Origin: Imperialibacter sp. EC-SDR9
GTDB lineage: Bacteria > Bacteroidota > Bacteroidia > Cytophagales > Cyclobacteriaceae
Assembly (NCBI RefSeq): GCF_902498805.1
Contig: NZ_LR701576.1
Location: forward strand, 186,001 to 250,000
Length of the DNA: 64,000 nucleotides
Reading direction: 5' to 3'
Under the pieces are notes generated by a model. The model did no database searches. It saw only the letters and a program-made list of their open reading frames with translations, and was not told the DNA's origin. Of this stretch, positions 41,582 through 50,512 are shown one piece after another. Position numbers and translations under genes: made by a program. The stretch's first letter is position 1. The number at the start of each line of letters is the position of its first letter.

Positions 41582-42862
41582 TTACTCGCTTTTGTAAACA
41601 GCACCAGCCTTCATCACAAATTTTACATCCTGTAGTACTTTGATATCTTTCAAAGGATCGCCTTTCACAGCGACAATGTCGGCATAGCCGCCTGTTTGCA
41701 CAGCACCCAGCTTTTCGTTCTGAAGAATGCCTGCATTGGTCGAAGTAGCGGCCTTAATCGCTTCCATGGGCTTCATGCCACCACCTACCATAAGTTCAAA
41801 CTCACGGGCATTTTTACCGTGAGGGAAAACTCCTGCATCGGTGCCAAAGCCAATCTTCACGCCCGATTTGTAAGCTTCAGCAAAAGTGCCCTGAATCAGT
41901 GGGCCAATAGTTCTGGCTTTTTCGGCAACAATGGCTGGATAGAAGCCCGGAATCTCCGCATTTTCAGCGGCAGAAACACCCGCAATGATGGTCGGGATGT
42001 ACCATGTGCCATATTGCCTCATCAAATCCATCGTCTCTTTGTCCATGTAGGTGCCATGCTCAATGGTGGTCACACCGCCTTTGATGGCTCTCTGCATGCC
42101 TTCTACGCCATGGGCATGCGCCGCCACGTGCATTTGCATGTCGTTGGCAGTTTCTACAATGGTAGTTATTTCCTCCAACGTAAAGGATGGACCCGAGCCG
42201 TCCTTAGCCACAGAAAGCACACCACCTGTAGCGGTTATTTTGATAAAATCGGACCCGTCCTTATAGCGCTGACGCACTGCTTTGCGGCCGTCTTCGGGGC
42301 TGTTCGCCACACCTTCCTTTGGTCCCGGATCACCCATTTTATCAAAGGGAAGCCCGTTGGTTGGATCACCATGGCCACCGGTAATAGAAATGGTTTTACC
42401 AGCTGTGTAGATTCTGGGGCCGTCTACAGTGCCCGCATTGATGGCATTGCGAAGGGAAATATTGACACCCGAGCCGCCGCAGTCACGCACGGTGGTAAAA
42501 CCCGCCATCAATGTCTTTTTAGCATAAACAGTGCTTTCAAAAGCTTTGTCGGCCTCATTCTGAGTGAATCGTTTGACATAACCGGCCCGGCTGGCCTCGC
42601 TTTCCATGTGCACATGCATATCGATAAAGCCCGGCAATACCGTGTAGCCTTTCAGGTCAATCACCTTGTCATTTTTTCCGCCTGTCTTGTAACCGTTCTC
42701 CACAGCGACGATCATATCATTCTCTATGGTAACAGTCACCTGCGACCTGGGGGTATCACTCACGCCATCTATGAGTGAGCCGCATTGGATCAGTATTTTT
42801 TGCGCCTGTACCTGGAGCCCAAAGGCTGCCGCTATGGTCAATAGTAGTATCCTCTTCAACAT
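41582..42862 (-). CDS. Secreted amidohydrolase (imidazolonepropionase-like)
   Basis: A 426-residue protein with signal LKRILLLTIAAAFGLQVQAQ. Metal-dependent TIM barrel: GFIDMHVHME (HxH), carboxylated-lysine candidate in FIKITATGG, AAHAHGVEGMQRAI, TTIEHGTYMD, and Asp in IGFGTDAGVFPHG. Close to the Xaa-Pro dipeptidase/prolidase-like branch of the amidohydrolases. Substrate unknown; likely an exported peptidase or amidase. Confidence 0.9.
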   Translation of the reverse strand: MLKRILLLTIAAAFGLQVQAQKILIQCGSLIDGVSDTPRSQVTVTIENDMIVAVENGYKTGGKNDKVIDLKGYTVLPGFIDMHVHMESEASRAGYVKRFTQNEADKAFESTVYAKKTLMAGFTTVRDCGGSGVNISLRNAINAGTVDGPRIYTAGKTISITGGHGDPTNGLPFDKMGDPGPKEGVANSPEDGRKAVRQRYKDGSDFIKITATGGVLSVAKDGSGPSFTLEEITTIVETANDMQMHVAAHAHGVEGMQRAIKGGVTTIEHGTYMDKETMDLMRQYGTWYIPTIIAGVSAAENAEIPGFYPAIVAEKARTIGPLIQGTFAEAYKSGVKIGFGTDAGVFPHGKNAREFELMVGGGMKPMEAIKAATSTNAGILQNEKLGAVQTGGYADIVAVKGDPLKDIKVLQDVKFVMKAGAVYKSE

Positions 42863-42993
42863 ATCAGTGAAATTAAGTTCGACTGGAAAAGTACTCGATT
42901 GAAGAAGAATTGCCTGCTAAAAAGTAGCCAGTGGGAATACCTTTGGGTGGGTGGCATATTTTGGATGCCCGGTGCTGCGAAGACAACGCTTAA

Positions 42994-43044
42994 AAGAAAA
43001 ACCACATGACAACCAAGGCGCAAATTTCCTGGTCATCATGTGGT
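42994..43044 (-). terminator. Intrinsic terminator of the upstream minus-strand gene
   Basis: ACCACATGA (43001-43009) and TCATGTGGT (43036-43044) form the stem, extended by ACC/GG pairs to 12 of 14. On the minus strand the stem is followed by TTTTTCTTTTA. Lies 33 bases after the stop of the 43.1-43.6 kb gene. Confidence 0.8.
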
Positions 43045-43077
43045 ATATTGGCTTTCAACACCTTGATTTACTCTGCA

Positions 43078-43575
43078 CTAAGCATGGTTTAGTACAGGGC
43101 GTTCTAAAATGGTTTTCTTCCATTTGCGAGCCAGCTGATAGTGAATGTTGGCGTGAAAAGGTCCGTCCGAGTTTACATCAAAAAAGGAGAGCAATATCTC
43201 CCCGTTGTCTTTGGAAGAGCAAATAAGCTGGAGCACGATAGTGTTCACATTCGCTGGATCAATCGTCTTTTTGCTGTCCGCTGCCTTTTTTCCATTAACC
43301 AGCACATGTGCATCAATAATCTCGTCGGCCTGAATGACCTGAGTAATTACCTCAGGCTGACTGTTGTTGACAAACACCAGGCGATGGGTGGCTGCATCAA
43401 AAGCCATCCCTCTGTCTGTCCATACATCATACTGAGCGGGAAGCTTTCCAGTAACTGCTTTAATGCTTTTTAAAATGAGCCTGCTTTTACTTGAGGCTGT
43501 TCTTGCAAACCACACCACTGGTGCAACGCACGCAATGATGATGACTGCATACATGATTATTTCTTGAGTTTCCAT
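43078..43575 (-). CDS. Membrane-anchored protein of unknown function
   Basis: A 165-residue protein with one N-terminal helix (IIMYAVIIIACVAPVVWFA) and a soluble domain with alternating strands (AFDAATHRLVFVNNSQPEVITQVIQADEII, GEILLSFFDVNSDGPFHAN). No family recognised. Own terminator downstream. Confidence 0.65.
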   Translation of the reverse strand: METQEIIMYAVIIIACVAPVVWFARTASSKSRLILKSIKAVTGKLPAQYDVWTDRGMAFDAATHRLVFVNNSQPEVITQVIQADEIIDAHVLVNGKKAADSKKTIDPANVNTIVLQLICSSKDNGEILLSFFDVNSDGPFHANIHYQLARKWKKTILERPVLNHA

Positions 43576-43659
43576 GATTTTTTTTTAATAAAGGGTAGAA
43601 CAATAGTGTCTCGAAAGCATTGCTCTCGAATGATTGCCCGTGGGCAACTAAATGTTCTT

Positions 43660-44004
43660 TTATGAAAACTCGTGGGCGGGGTACAAAAGAGCGGCCACTT
43701 CGGTGATCCACCTTTTGTTATGATCAGAGGTTTGAGAAAAACTTACAAGCCGGAGTCCGAGCACTGTTGCCTCGTCGGCAGCCAGGCCTGCCTGTAGACC
43801 CGGGAACTTTGAAATGGGGAGCTTTACGAAACCAACACCTGTGCCTGACTCGAAAACTGAAACATAAGGCTGAAGGTAGTCGGCGTGGCCACTGGCAAGA
43901 AGTGCGTGCCCCGACGCTATGCTCGACTCATAAACGTTGGCACTGGCCCCTTGAGAAAAGGCCATGACAATGAGCAAAAACAAGGCTGCAACGCTTCTGT
44001 ACAT
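43660..44004 (-). CDS. Small secreted protein of unknown function
   Basis: Start at the ATG at 44004 (MYRSVAALFLLIVMAFSQGASA), 114 residues with a Sec signal. The mature part carries repeated small-residue strands (SIASGHALLASGHADYLQPYVSVFE, GVGFVKLPIS). Family not recognised. Confidence 0.6.
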   Translation of the reverse strand: MYRSVAALFLLIVMAFSQGASANVYESSIASGHALLASGHADYLQPYVSVFESGTGVGFVKLPISKFPGLQAGLAADEATVLGLRLVSFSQTSDHNKRWITEVAALLYPAHEFS

Positions 44005-44137
44005 ACTGTCAAATGACAACAGCAAAATTGATAATTAGTTAACGATTATTTTCAAGCGATGGCCATAAATATTTTCGTTTTCTTTGACTGATGCAGGGTA
44101 CAAGTACCGCTTTCATTTATTCCCTATTTTTGGTCTT

Positions 44138-44902
44138 ATGCAACTCAAAGGAAAAACAGCCATCGTCACGGGAGCCACCAGCGGCATGGGCCGGGCCATA
44201 GCACTAGCTTATGCAAAAGAAGGGGCAAATGTGGTAGCCAGTGGCAGAAACGAAACGGCTGGCCGGGCGCTGGTAGATGAAATTAACGGCCATGCGGGCA
44301 AAGCGATTTTCGTAAAAGGAGACGTGGCCGACCTGGCAGTCAATGAGGTGCTGGTAAAAAGTACCCTGTCGGAATTTGGACAACTAGATATAATCTGCAC
44401 CAACGCCGGCGACCTGGGGCTCGGCAGGGTGACGGAGCTGCCCATCGAGTCATGGCAGCGAACGCTGGATGTGAACCTGAGTTCAGTCTTTTACCTGCTG
44501 AAATATGCGCTTCCTGAAATGATGAAGCAGCCGGGCGCTTCCGTGGTAGTGAATGCTTCCATTGCAGCATTTAAGTTCTTCCCCAATCATCCCGCTTATT
44601 GTGCTTCAAAAGCTGGGCTAGTGGCACTGGCCCGGCAGGTGGCTGTCGACTACAGTCCCAACGTACGAGTAAATATCATGTGCCCTGGCCCGGTGGACAC
44701 ACCTCTGATCCACGACTCAGCAAAAGCATTTCCCGACCCGGCCTCCGCAGTTGAAAATGCAGGCAAGGCAACCCTTTTACAGCGACTAGGTCAACCCAGC
44801 GACATCGCCAGCCTGGCTTTGTTTCTTGCGTCCGATGCTTCTTCATGGATGACCGGAACGGTGATTCCTATTGACGGCGGTGCGCTCACTGGAGCCAAAT
44901 AG
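44138..44902 (+). CDS. Short-chain dehydrogenase/reductase
   Basis: Start at the ATG at 44138 (MQLKGKTAIVTGATSGMGRAIA), 254 residues. Classical SDR: cofactor motif TGATSGMG, NAG (ICTNAGDLG), catalytic serine in VVNASIAAF, YCASK with Tyr and Lys, and PG motif CPGPVDTP. The arginine/serine after beta 2 (VASGRNETA) suggests NADP(H). Substrate not assignable. Confidence 0.92.
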   Translation: MQLKGKTAIVTGATSGMGRAIALAYAKEGANVVASGRNETAGRALVDEINGHAGKAIFVKGDVADLAVNEVLVKSTLSEFGQLDIICTNAGDLGLGRVTELPIESWQRTLDVNLSSVFYLLKYALPEMMKQPGASVVVNASIAAFKFFPNHPAYCASKAGLVALARQVAVDYSPNVRVNIMCPGPVDTPLIHDSAKAFPDPASAVENAGKATLLQRLGQPSDIASLALFLASDASSWMTGTVIPIDGGALTGAK

Positions 44903-45083
44903 AAAGAAGAGAAGAAAAGATCCGTCGCTGAGCACGGAATCTCTGCCATATCACAGCGGAGCGGAGATATCTTCTACTTGAACCTAAGCCTCACCGTTTA
45001 CAAAAAGACACCGAGGATGGTTTATTGAAGGCCTACAGTATCCAAAACGCTTATTTCTCAATTCTTATCCGTACCTTTTTAGG

Positions 45084-45878
45084 ATGAAACCCCTGATAAA
45101 AACACTAATCTATTCAGCAGCGGCAGGCGTTTTCATTGCCAGCCTGACTACGCCTGCCTTCTCACAAGAAATCAAACTCGTCTCCAAAGTTTACACCTGG
45201 GACGAGCTGCCAGTAGAAACCAGCAAAAACGGTGAACGTCGACAAATTGCCGAAGGATCGACTGACCACCTAAAGTACCTGGAGCTTCACACCACGTCGG
45301 TGGGTGCTGGCATGGCTTTTCACGCTCCTCATACTCACGACGACGAGGAGCTGGTGATCATTAAGGAAGGCCAGGTAAATGTGACTGTGGGCAGCCAGAG
45401 CAAAGTGATGGGCCCGGGCAGCATCGCCCTGATACAGGCCGGAGAAGAGCATGGCATGGCCAACGCTGGCACCACGCCTGCCACCTACTACATCATGCGC
45501 TATCACGACAAAGAGGCACACGACATCGCCCGGGGGGAAACCAACGGCGGAACAATGCTGATCAGCTACAGCGACACCGAAGCCAAACCTACAGGAAAAG
45601 GAACCCGCCGTAACTATTTCGACCGACCTACGAGCGCTACCGAGAATTTCGAGATGCACGTGACCTCGCTGAACAAAGGAGAGGACAGCCATGCCCCACA
45701 CACCCACTTTGTGGAAGAGATCATTGTGATCATGAAGGGCGATACGCAAATGCACATTGACGGGCAGTTGGTCGACGCACCCCAGGGCTCTCTTGTTTAT
45801 CTAGGCTCAAACGTTCCTCACGCACTCAAGAACCTGACCGACGGAAGCTGCGAATATTTTGCGTTTCAGTGGAAGTAG
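45084..45878 (+). CDS. Secreted bicupin protein
   Basis: A 264-residue protein with signal LIYSAAAGVFIASLTTPAFSQ. Two cupin domains each carry metal-binding HxH...E...H sites: HAPHTHDDEELVIIKEGQ...EEHGMAN, and HAPHTHFVEEIIVIMKGDTQ...NVPHALKN. Duplicated germin-like architecture as in bicupin oxidoreductases such as oxalate-type enzymes. Activity not predictable. The next gene, a monocupin, may be co-transcribed. Confidence 0.88.
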   Translation: MKPLIKTLIYSAAAGVFIASLTTPAFSQEIKLVSKVYTWDELPVETSKNGERRQIAEGSTDHLKYLELHTTSVGAGMAFHAPHTHDDEELVIIKEGQVNVTVGSQSKVMGPGSIALIQAGEEHGMANAGTTPATYYIMRYHDKEAHDIARGETNGGTMLISYSDTEAKPTGKGTRRNYFDRPTSATENFEMHVTSLNKGEDSHAPHTHFVEEIIVIMKGDTQMHIDGQLVDAPQGSLVYLGSNVPHALKNLTDGSCEYFAFQWK

Positions 45879-45930
45879 GTAAAACCAGGTCATACCTTGC
45901 GGTATCAGTTTTTATCATCAAAAAAACGTA

Positions 45931-46281
45931 ATGGAAGTAGTAAAACACAATACAGGATTCGAGCAAGTCGGATCAAATACCTCGTTACATAGAAAGGTGG
46001 TTCATCTCGACCAACTGATGGTGACCGTCATCGAATTCACCAACGGGCCCATGGCTGTGCCCGACCCGCCACACAAGCACCCACATGAGCAAATCTCGTA
46101 TGTGGCTGCGGGCTCTTTGAAGCTATTCATTGAGGACAGGGAATACCTACTGAATGAGGGCGACGTGTTCAAAGTGGCCTCGAATCTCAATCACTGCATT
46201 CAAACCCTGACCGAAAAGGTGACGCTGGTGGATGGCTTCTCACCGATCCGGGAGGATTTTTTGCAAACCGTCTATATTTAA
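45931..46281 (+). CDS. Small cupin protein (KdgF-like)
   Basis: A 116-residue cytoplasmic cupin: DPPHKHPHEQISYVAAGSLKLFI and NLNHCIQTL provide metal ligands. Similar in size and motif to KdgF, which linearises unsaturated uronates, but without a uronate locus this is only a comparison. 52 bases after the bicupin gene. Confidence 0.8.
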   Translation: MEVVKHNTGFEQVGSNTSLHRKVVHLDQLMVTVIEFTNGPMAVPDPPHKHPHEQISYVAAGSLKLFIEDREYLLNEGDVFKVASNLNHCIQTLTEKVTLVDGFSPIREDFLQTVYI

Positions 46282-46335
46282 AAAAAGAGCCCTTTGAGAG
46301 CCCTTTTTCTTCACCTAAATCACCCAACCTTGAAG

Positions 46336-48045
46336 TTAACGTTCAGCTACTGAAATCGCTTTTGGGATGCCTTGGCGAACGGATTTGTATTCGTTTTTGC
46401 CGTATTCAAGATCATAAAAATCTTTACCAAACATTTGGTGTGACCTCTCCTGATAGATTTGATCGAATCCTCCCTGGATATACGCCAGGTTCACCATGTA
46501 GTCGCTGTAAGTATCGTCATCATTGCACTTTGCACTGACAACATAGTTGGACTTGCCCCTCCGCATTTGATCCATAACGAAATCATAAACCAGTTGCTGA
46601 TTGGCTGCCCCTGCATTGTCACCCAATTGTATTTTTAGAATGTCTATGTCATGCTCAGCAGCGTATTGTTCGTCGATGGTTGGAGGGTATTTCCCGTCAG
46701 CCATTGGCCTCCCTTCTACAGGTGGCAGCAAAAGTGGCATCTCGAAGCTCTTGCCGGAAACTGTTTGGCCCATGTGAACAATCTTCCTGCGATCGGCCTT
46801 TCTCAGTTCCATTTGAACGTCTCTCACGAAACCCATGGGCTGATCCTTATCTACCCTCATAATGATCGCCCCATGATCGGATAGCTTTGCTCCAGAGATG
46901 ACCGACGCAATGTCGCTCACTGTAGAAGCCTTACCATCAATGCTCAGTTTGTTGTCTGCAATGGTGAAATTAAGCACATCGGACCTATTGCCATCGAAGG
47001 TATATCCATTATCAAACAGCACCGGTAAATTTATTCCCGCTGTAAAGTCTGCGGAAGTTTCTGCTGAAAGGCCAGACTCGGCCACTGATTCATCCATTTT
47101 TGAATTGCACTGCACTACTATGGCGCTGAAAACTACTGCGCCCACCAAGGCCATGGCTACTCTTACCTTGCCTGACCATCCAGATTTTTGATTTGTCATC
47201 ATGGTTATTCTTTTTTTGATAAATGATAAGTTGAAATTGTGTACCAACCCGAATGAGTTGTTGCTGATCAACTGCTTCAGAAGCAAAGTCTGGTACTCAA
47301 CCAAGGAATAACCCGAAGTAATTATTTTCTTATCTGCTATGTATTCATGTGTAGTTTTTAGGGATTTAATCAGCTGCCAAATCACCGGATTGAACCAGAG
47401 AAAGGCTGCCAAAAGTTGAACAATAAGTAAGTCGACCGAATGCCGTTGGTCAATATGCGTTTTTTCATGCGCCAGGATCTGATGAAACTCCGATGAGTCC
47501 ACCCGCGAGTCGGGCACAAACACATAATTGAGAAACGAAAATGGCGAAATAGGCTGCGGAAGCTTGACGACCTTCATCCCACCCAGGTTCTCGTGTGGAT
47601 GGTGTGCGATCACTTTCCAGATCCAGCGAAGCGACCAGAACGTTCTCGACAAACAGACCACCACCCCTATGGCATACAAGAGCAGGATTCCGCCAATCGC
47701 CAGGCGAAGCCAGTCTACGCCAGCGCCTGCCACCACGCCAGGCTCGGCTGCAGTTTGCGTTGAGCCCACAGCGCTGCCTGCTTCAAACTCCCAGGCTGCC
47801 ATGGTCTCGTAGTACGACATCCTGGCCTTGCTGATTTCAGCAATGGGCCGCTCAAGTGCCGCCACTTCCGTCGGGCTGATATCAAAACTCACCAATGGGA
47901 AAAGCAGAGAAAACGCTAAAATCCCTAACAGAAAGAAGCGATTGAGACTGAAAAAAGTCTCTTTGCTCAACACCAAAACATACAGCAGGTAGAAGAATGC
48001 CAACAAAGCACTCGACTCCAATAGATACATGATGAGCTTAGCCAT
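46336..48045 (-). CDS. BlaR1/M56-family membrane metallopeptidase with periplasmic C-terminal region
   Basis: A 569-residue protein. Two N-terminal helices, a third and fourth at ~110-130 and ~205-220, and the cytoplasmic peptidase with zinc site H193-EKT-H197 plus TTHEYIADKK giving the third ligand. After one more helix (~295-315) comes a periplasmic domain unlike the penicillin sensor: residues ~385-440 (GAIIMRVDKDQPMGFVRDVQMEL) resemble an ExbD/TolR-type fold. On ligand sensing, M56 proteins cleave the cognate BlaI repressor. Overlaps blaI by eight bases. Confidence 0.9.
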   Translation of the reverse strand: MAKLIMYLLESSALLAFFYLLYVLVLSKETFFSLNRFFLLGILAFSLLFPLVSFDISPTEVAALERPIAEISKARMSYYETMAAWEFEAGSAVGSTQTAAEPGVVAGAGVDWLRLAIGGILLLYAIGVVVCLSRTFWSLRWIWKVIAHHPHENLGGMKVVKLPQPISPFSFLNYVFVPDSRVDSSEFHQILAHEKTHIDQRHSVDLLIVQLLAAFLWFNPVIWQLIKSLKTTHEYIADKKIITSGYSLVEYQTLLLKQLISNNSFGLVHNFNLSFIKKRITMMTNQKSGWSGKVRVAMALVGAVVFSAIVVQCNSKMDESVAESGLSAETSADFTAGINLPVLFDNGYTFDGNRSDVLNFTIADNKLSIDGKASTVSDIASVISGAKLSDHGAIIMRVDKDQPMGFVRDVQMELRKADRRKIVHMGQTVSGKSFEMPLLLPPVEGRPMADGKYPPTIDEQYAAEHDIDILKIQLGDNAGAANQQLVYDFVMDQMRRGKSNYVVSAKCNDDDTYSDYMVNLAYIQGGFDQIYQERSHQMFGKDFYDLEYGKNEYKSVRQGIPKAISVAER

Positions 48046-48412
48046 TTTTCTTCTTTTTTAAGTCTTTCAGCATTTTCATTGCTTCATCCAGCTCCTTTTC
48101 GTCCAGCTTTTTGCTTTCGGAGAAAAAGTTGACCACCTGGCTCAGGGAATTGTCGTAATAATCCTTCACCAGCCTCGACAGCTGCCCCTTACTATAAATG
48201 TCTTTAGAAATCAGAGGGTGGTACTGGTGCGAATTACCGTAAGCCGTAAAGCCTACAATCTCCTTTTGCACCAGCACTCTCACAATCGTAGAAACCGAAT
48301 TGTAAGGAGGCTTAGGGTCGGGATACTGATCAAGGATATCCTTGATAAAACCTTTTTCAATATCCCAGAGGATCATCATGATCTTCTCTTCTGCCTTAGT
48401 TAAAGTGACCAT
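48038..48412 (-). CDS. BlaI/MecI-family transcriptional repressor
   Basis: A 124-residue winged-helix protein: LTKAEEKIMMILWDIEKGFIKDIL, PPYNSVSTIVRVLVQKEIVGFTAYGNSHQYHPLIS. The C-terminal helices mediate dimerisation and the acidic-basic tail ends KKKKNG. Binds paired dyads at its own promoter and is removed by the M56 protease encoded by the next gene. Not a proven beta-lactam regulator; Bacteroidota use these pairs for many signals. Confidence 0.92.
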   Translation of the reverse strand: MVTLTKAEEKIMMILWDIEKGFIKDILDQYPDPKPPYNSVSTIVRVLVQKEIVGFTAYGNSHQYHPLISKDIYSKGQLSRLVKDYYDNSLSQVVNFFSESKKLDEKELDEAMKMLKDLKKKKNG

Positions 48413-48439
48413 TGCTTTGAGTTTTGTTAATCAGCAAGA

Positions 48440-48470
48440 CAAGCTTACAACTTAATATTAAGTTTGTCAA
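48440..48470 (-). promoter_or_regulatory. Promoter of blaI
   Basis: On the minus strand TTG (48470-48468), a 20-base spacer and TAAGCTTG (48447-48440) approximate the TTTG-N19-21-TAnnTTTG promoter. The palindrome at 48449-48464 fills the spacer, so repressor binding would block polymerase. Confidence 0.55.
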
Positions 48471-48484
48471 CTTATTTTTAAGTT
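48449..48484. promoter_or_regulatory. Twin BlaI operator dyads
   Basis: AACTTAATATTAAGTT (48449-48464, perfect 16-bp palindrome) and AACTTATTTTTAAGTT (48469-48484) share the half-sites AACTTA/TAAGTT and are 20 bp apart. They lie 37-72 bases upstream of the blaI ATG, over the promoter. Confidence 0.75.
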
Positions 48485-48721
48485 ATTCTATTTAAAGATA
48501 CGTTCAACGGCTCAGGGTGTAATTATCAGCAATTGAAAAGTACTGATTAACTGTACATTGCGGTATCGGAGTTGTGATCTCGTTTGTGGCATAATGTTGG
48601 CTAACAGTAGTGGGTTTAATAAATTTATCATGCATCAGCGTCTAATGAGTGAATCGGCCACGGAGGTTCGCATCATTCATTCGAGCGAACTGATGACAGG
48701 AAACAACCAAACAATTGCCGT
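48485..48721. other. Remainder of the blaI/NlpE-like intergenic region
   Basis: Together with the operators this gap is 309 bases. This part carries no gene, and no AACTTA dyad lies near the plus-strand gene, so that gene is probably not under BlaI control. Confidence 0.4.
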
Positions 48722-49522
48722 ATGACTAAGAGAAGTATGATCGGCATTATGCTGAGTGTGGCTCTTGCAGGGTGTGTCACAGAACAGAAGGCACAAAAAA
48801 CAACCCAGACCGTTTTACCGACTAGCTCCGACAATAGTCAAACATCACTTGACTGGCCGGGCACCTACCGGGGCATTCTCCCCTGTGGAGATTGTGAAGG
48901 AATCAAGACCGCACTGACGCTAAACGAAAGCGGGAGCTACGAACTATCGACTATGTATGAGGGCAAGTCTGAAGAAGTCTTTACAGAGAAAGGATCCTTT
49001 GCCTGGAACAACACCGGCAGCGCTGTTACATTGACAAGTCAAGGCGGCAAATCGACGGTGAGCAAATATCAGGTAGGCGAGAACCAATTATTCAAACTTG
49101 ACAAAGATGGGAAATGGATCCAGGGAGACCTGGCCAGCAGGTACATTTTAAAAAAATCCGATTTTGATCAGCAGATAGCAGAAAAGTATTGGAAACTCAT
49201 CGAGCTGCGAGGACAAAAGGTAACGATGAGTAAGGATCAGCCAAAGGAACAGCACTTTGTTTTACATACAGCCGACGATAGGATTTCAGGCTATGGCGGA
49301 TGCAACAGCTTCAACGGCTCCTACACCCTTTCGGAAATTGAACGAATCAACTTTTCTCCCTTGGCAGCCACCAGAATGGCTTGTCGTAATGACAACAATG
49401 AAAATGCTTTTCTATCGGTGTTCGAGGAGGCGGATAATTACTCGATTAGAAACGATACATTGCTGTTAAACAAAGCCAGAATGGCACCGCTCGCCAAATT
49501 TGTAGCAGTCTATTTCAAATAA
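48722..49522 (+). CDS. NlpE-like plus META/HslJ domain lipoprotein
   Basis: A 266-residue lipoprotein (signal GIMLSVALAGC, C17). The N-terminal half has NlpE features: DWPGTYRGILPCGDCEGIKTALTLNESGSYELS with the CxxC of copper-homeostasis proteins. The C-terminal half is a META domain: YWKLIELRGQKV, RISGYGGCNSFNGSYTL, FSPLAATRMAC. Envelope stress or copper/novobiocin tolerance is the usual association. Confidence 0.88.
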   Translation: MTKRSMIGIMLSVALAGCVTEQKAQKTTQTVLPTSSDNSQTSLDWPGTYRGILPCGDCEGIKTALTLNESGSYELSTMYEGKSEEVFTEKGSFAWNNTGSAVTLTSQGGKSTVSKYQVGENQLFKLDKDGKWIQGDLASRYILKKSDFDQQIAEKYWKLIELRGQKVTMSKDQPKEQHFVLHTADDRISGYGGCNSFNGSYTLSEIERINFSPLAATRMACRNDNNENAFLSVFEEADNYSIRNDTLLLNKARMAPLAKFVAVYFK

Positions 49523-49546
49523 CTATACCAACTGAACCACAGCCAC

Positions 49547-50512
49547 ATGAAAGCAGTCGCCTGGACCAACTATGGCCCACCTGAACTACTAAAGTTGACG
49601 GAACGTGACAAGCCCACTGCCAAAGACAACGAAGTGCTGATAAAAGTGATGGCAGCAACGGTTAACCGAACCGACTGCGCCATGCTCAGGGCCAAGCCAT
49701 TCATTATGAGGTTTGTCACAGGTTTACTTAAGCCGGGCAAGCCGAGCACGGGCACCGATTTGGCGGGCGAAGTGGTAGCGGTAGGTAAGGCAGTAGAATC
49801 ATTCCAGCCAGGCGACAGGGTGTTTGCCTTTGAAGACATGGGGCTCAACTCACATGCCGAATACACAACTTTTCCGGCAGACAAGGCTATTTGCACCATT
49901 CCTGACAACTTTAGCTTCGCAGATGCCGCAGCATGCATTGAAGGCGCCCATTATGCCTATTATTTTCTTGACAAAGTCAATTTGCAGGCCGGCCAGAAGG
50001 TGCTGGTGAATGGGGCCACCGGAGCCATAGGGTCGGCGACGGTGCAGTTGTGCAAATACCACGGAGCCGTGGTCACGGCAGTTTGCCAGGGCAAAGACTT
50101 TGACCTGGTCAGGAACCTTGGCGCTGACGAGCTGATCGACTACACCAGAGTAGATTTTACAAAAATCGATCAGCAGTTTGACTACATTTTTGACGCCGTA
50201 GGCAAGAGCTCTTTTGGAAAATGCAAGCGCCTGTTGAAACCCGGTGGCGTCTATATGTCTTCGGAACTTGGCCGCAACGGTGAAAATATTTTCTATTCGA
50301 TTCTCACGTCGCTCTTTGGCAAAAAGAAAGTGAAGTTTCCCATTCCTTTAGATAAAAAGAAGAGTCTGCTATTTATCAGGCAAATGATGGAGGAAGGGAA
50401 ATTGAAACCTGTCATTGACAGACAATACAAACTGGAACAGCTAATTGAAGCTTTTGCATACGTGGAAACTGGCCAGAAAACAGGCAATGTTATTTTACTT
50501 CCCTCAGCATGA
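49547..50512 (+). CDS. MDR-family NAD(P)-dependent oxidoreductase, copy 1
   Basis: A 321-residue zinc-independent quinone-oxidoreductase-like protein: MKAVAWTNYGPPELLKL, GTDLAGEVVAVGKAVESFQPGDRVF, nucleotide site NGATGAIGSATVQLCKY (Ala in place of one Gly). Overlaps the paralogue by ATGA. Reduces quinones or enones; substrate unknown. Confidence 0.9.
   Translation: MKAVAWTNYGPPELLKLTERDKPTAKDNEVLIKVMAATVNRTDCAMLRAKPFIMRFVTGLLKPGKPSTGTDLAGEVVAVGKAVESFQPGDRVFAFEDMGLNSHAEYTTFPADKAICTIPDNFSFADAAACIEGAHYAYYFLDKVNLQAGQKVLVNGATGAIGSATVQLCKYHGAVVTAVCQGKDFDLVRNLGADELIDYTRVDFTKIDQQFDYIFDAVGKSSFGKCKRLLKPGGVYMSSELGRNGENIFYSILTSLFGKKKVKFPIPLDKKKSLLFIRQMMEEGKLKPVIDRQYKLEQLIEAFAYVETGQKTGNVILLPSA

Noticed and set aside
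41696-42778. 360-codon open frame on the plus strand
   Set aside because: It lies entirely opposite a clearly recognised amidohydrolase gene, lacks any family motif and starts with no signal; it is a shadow frame.
46282-46312. Terminator after the KdgF-like cupin gene
   Set aside because: GAGCCCTTT is repeated directly, not inverted, so it cannot form a stem despite the A- and T-runs.
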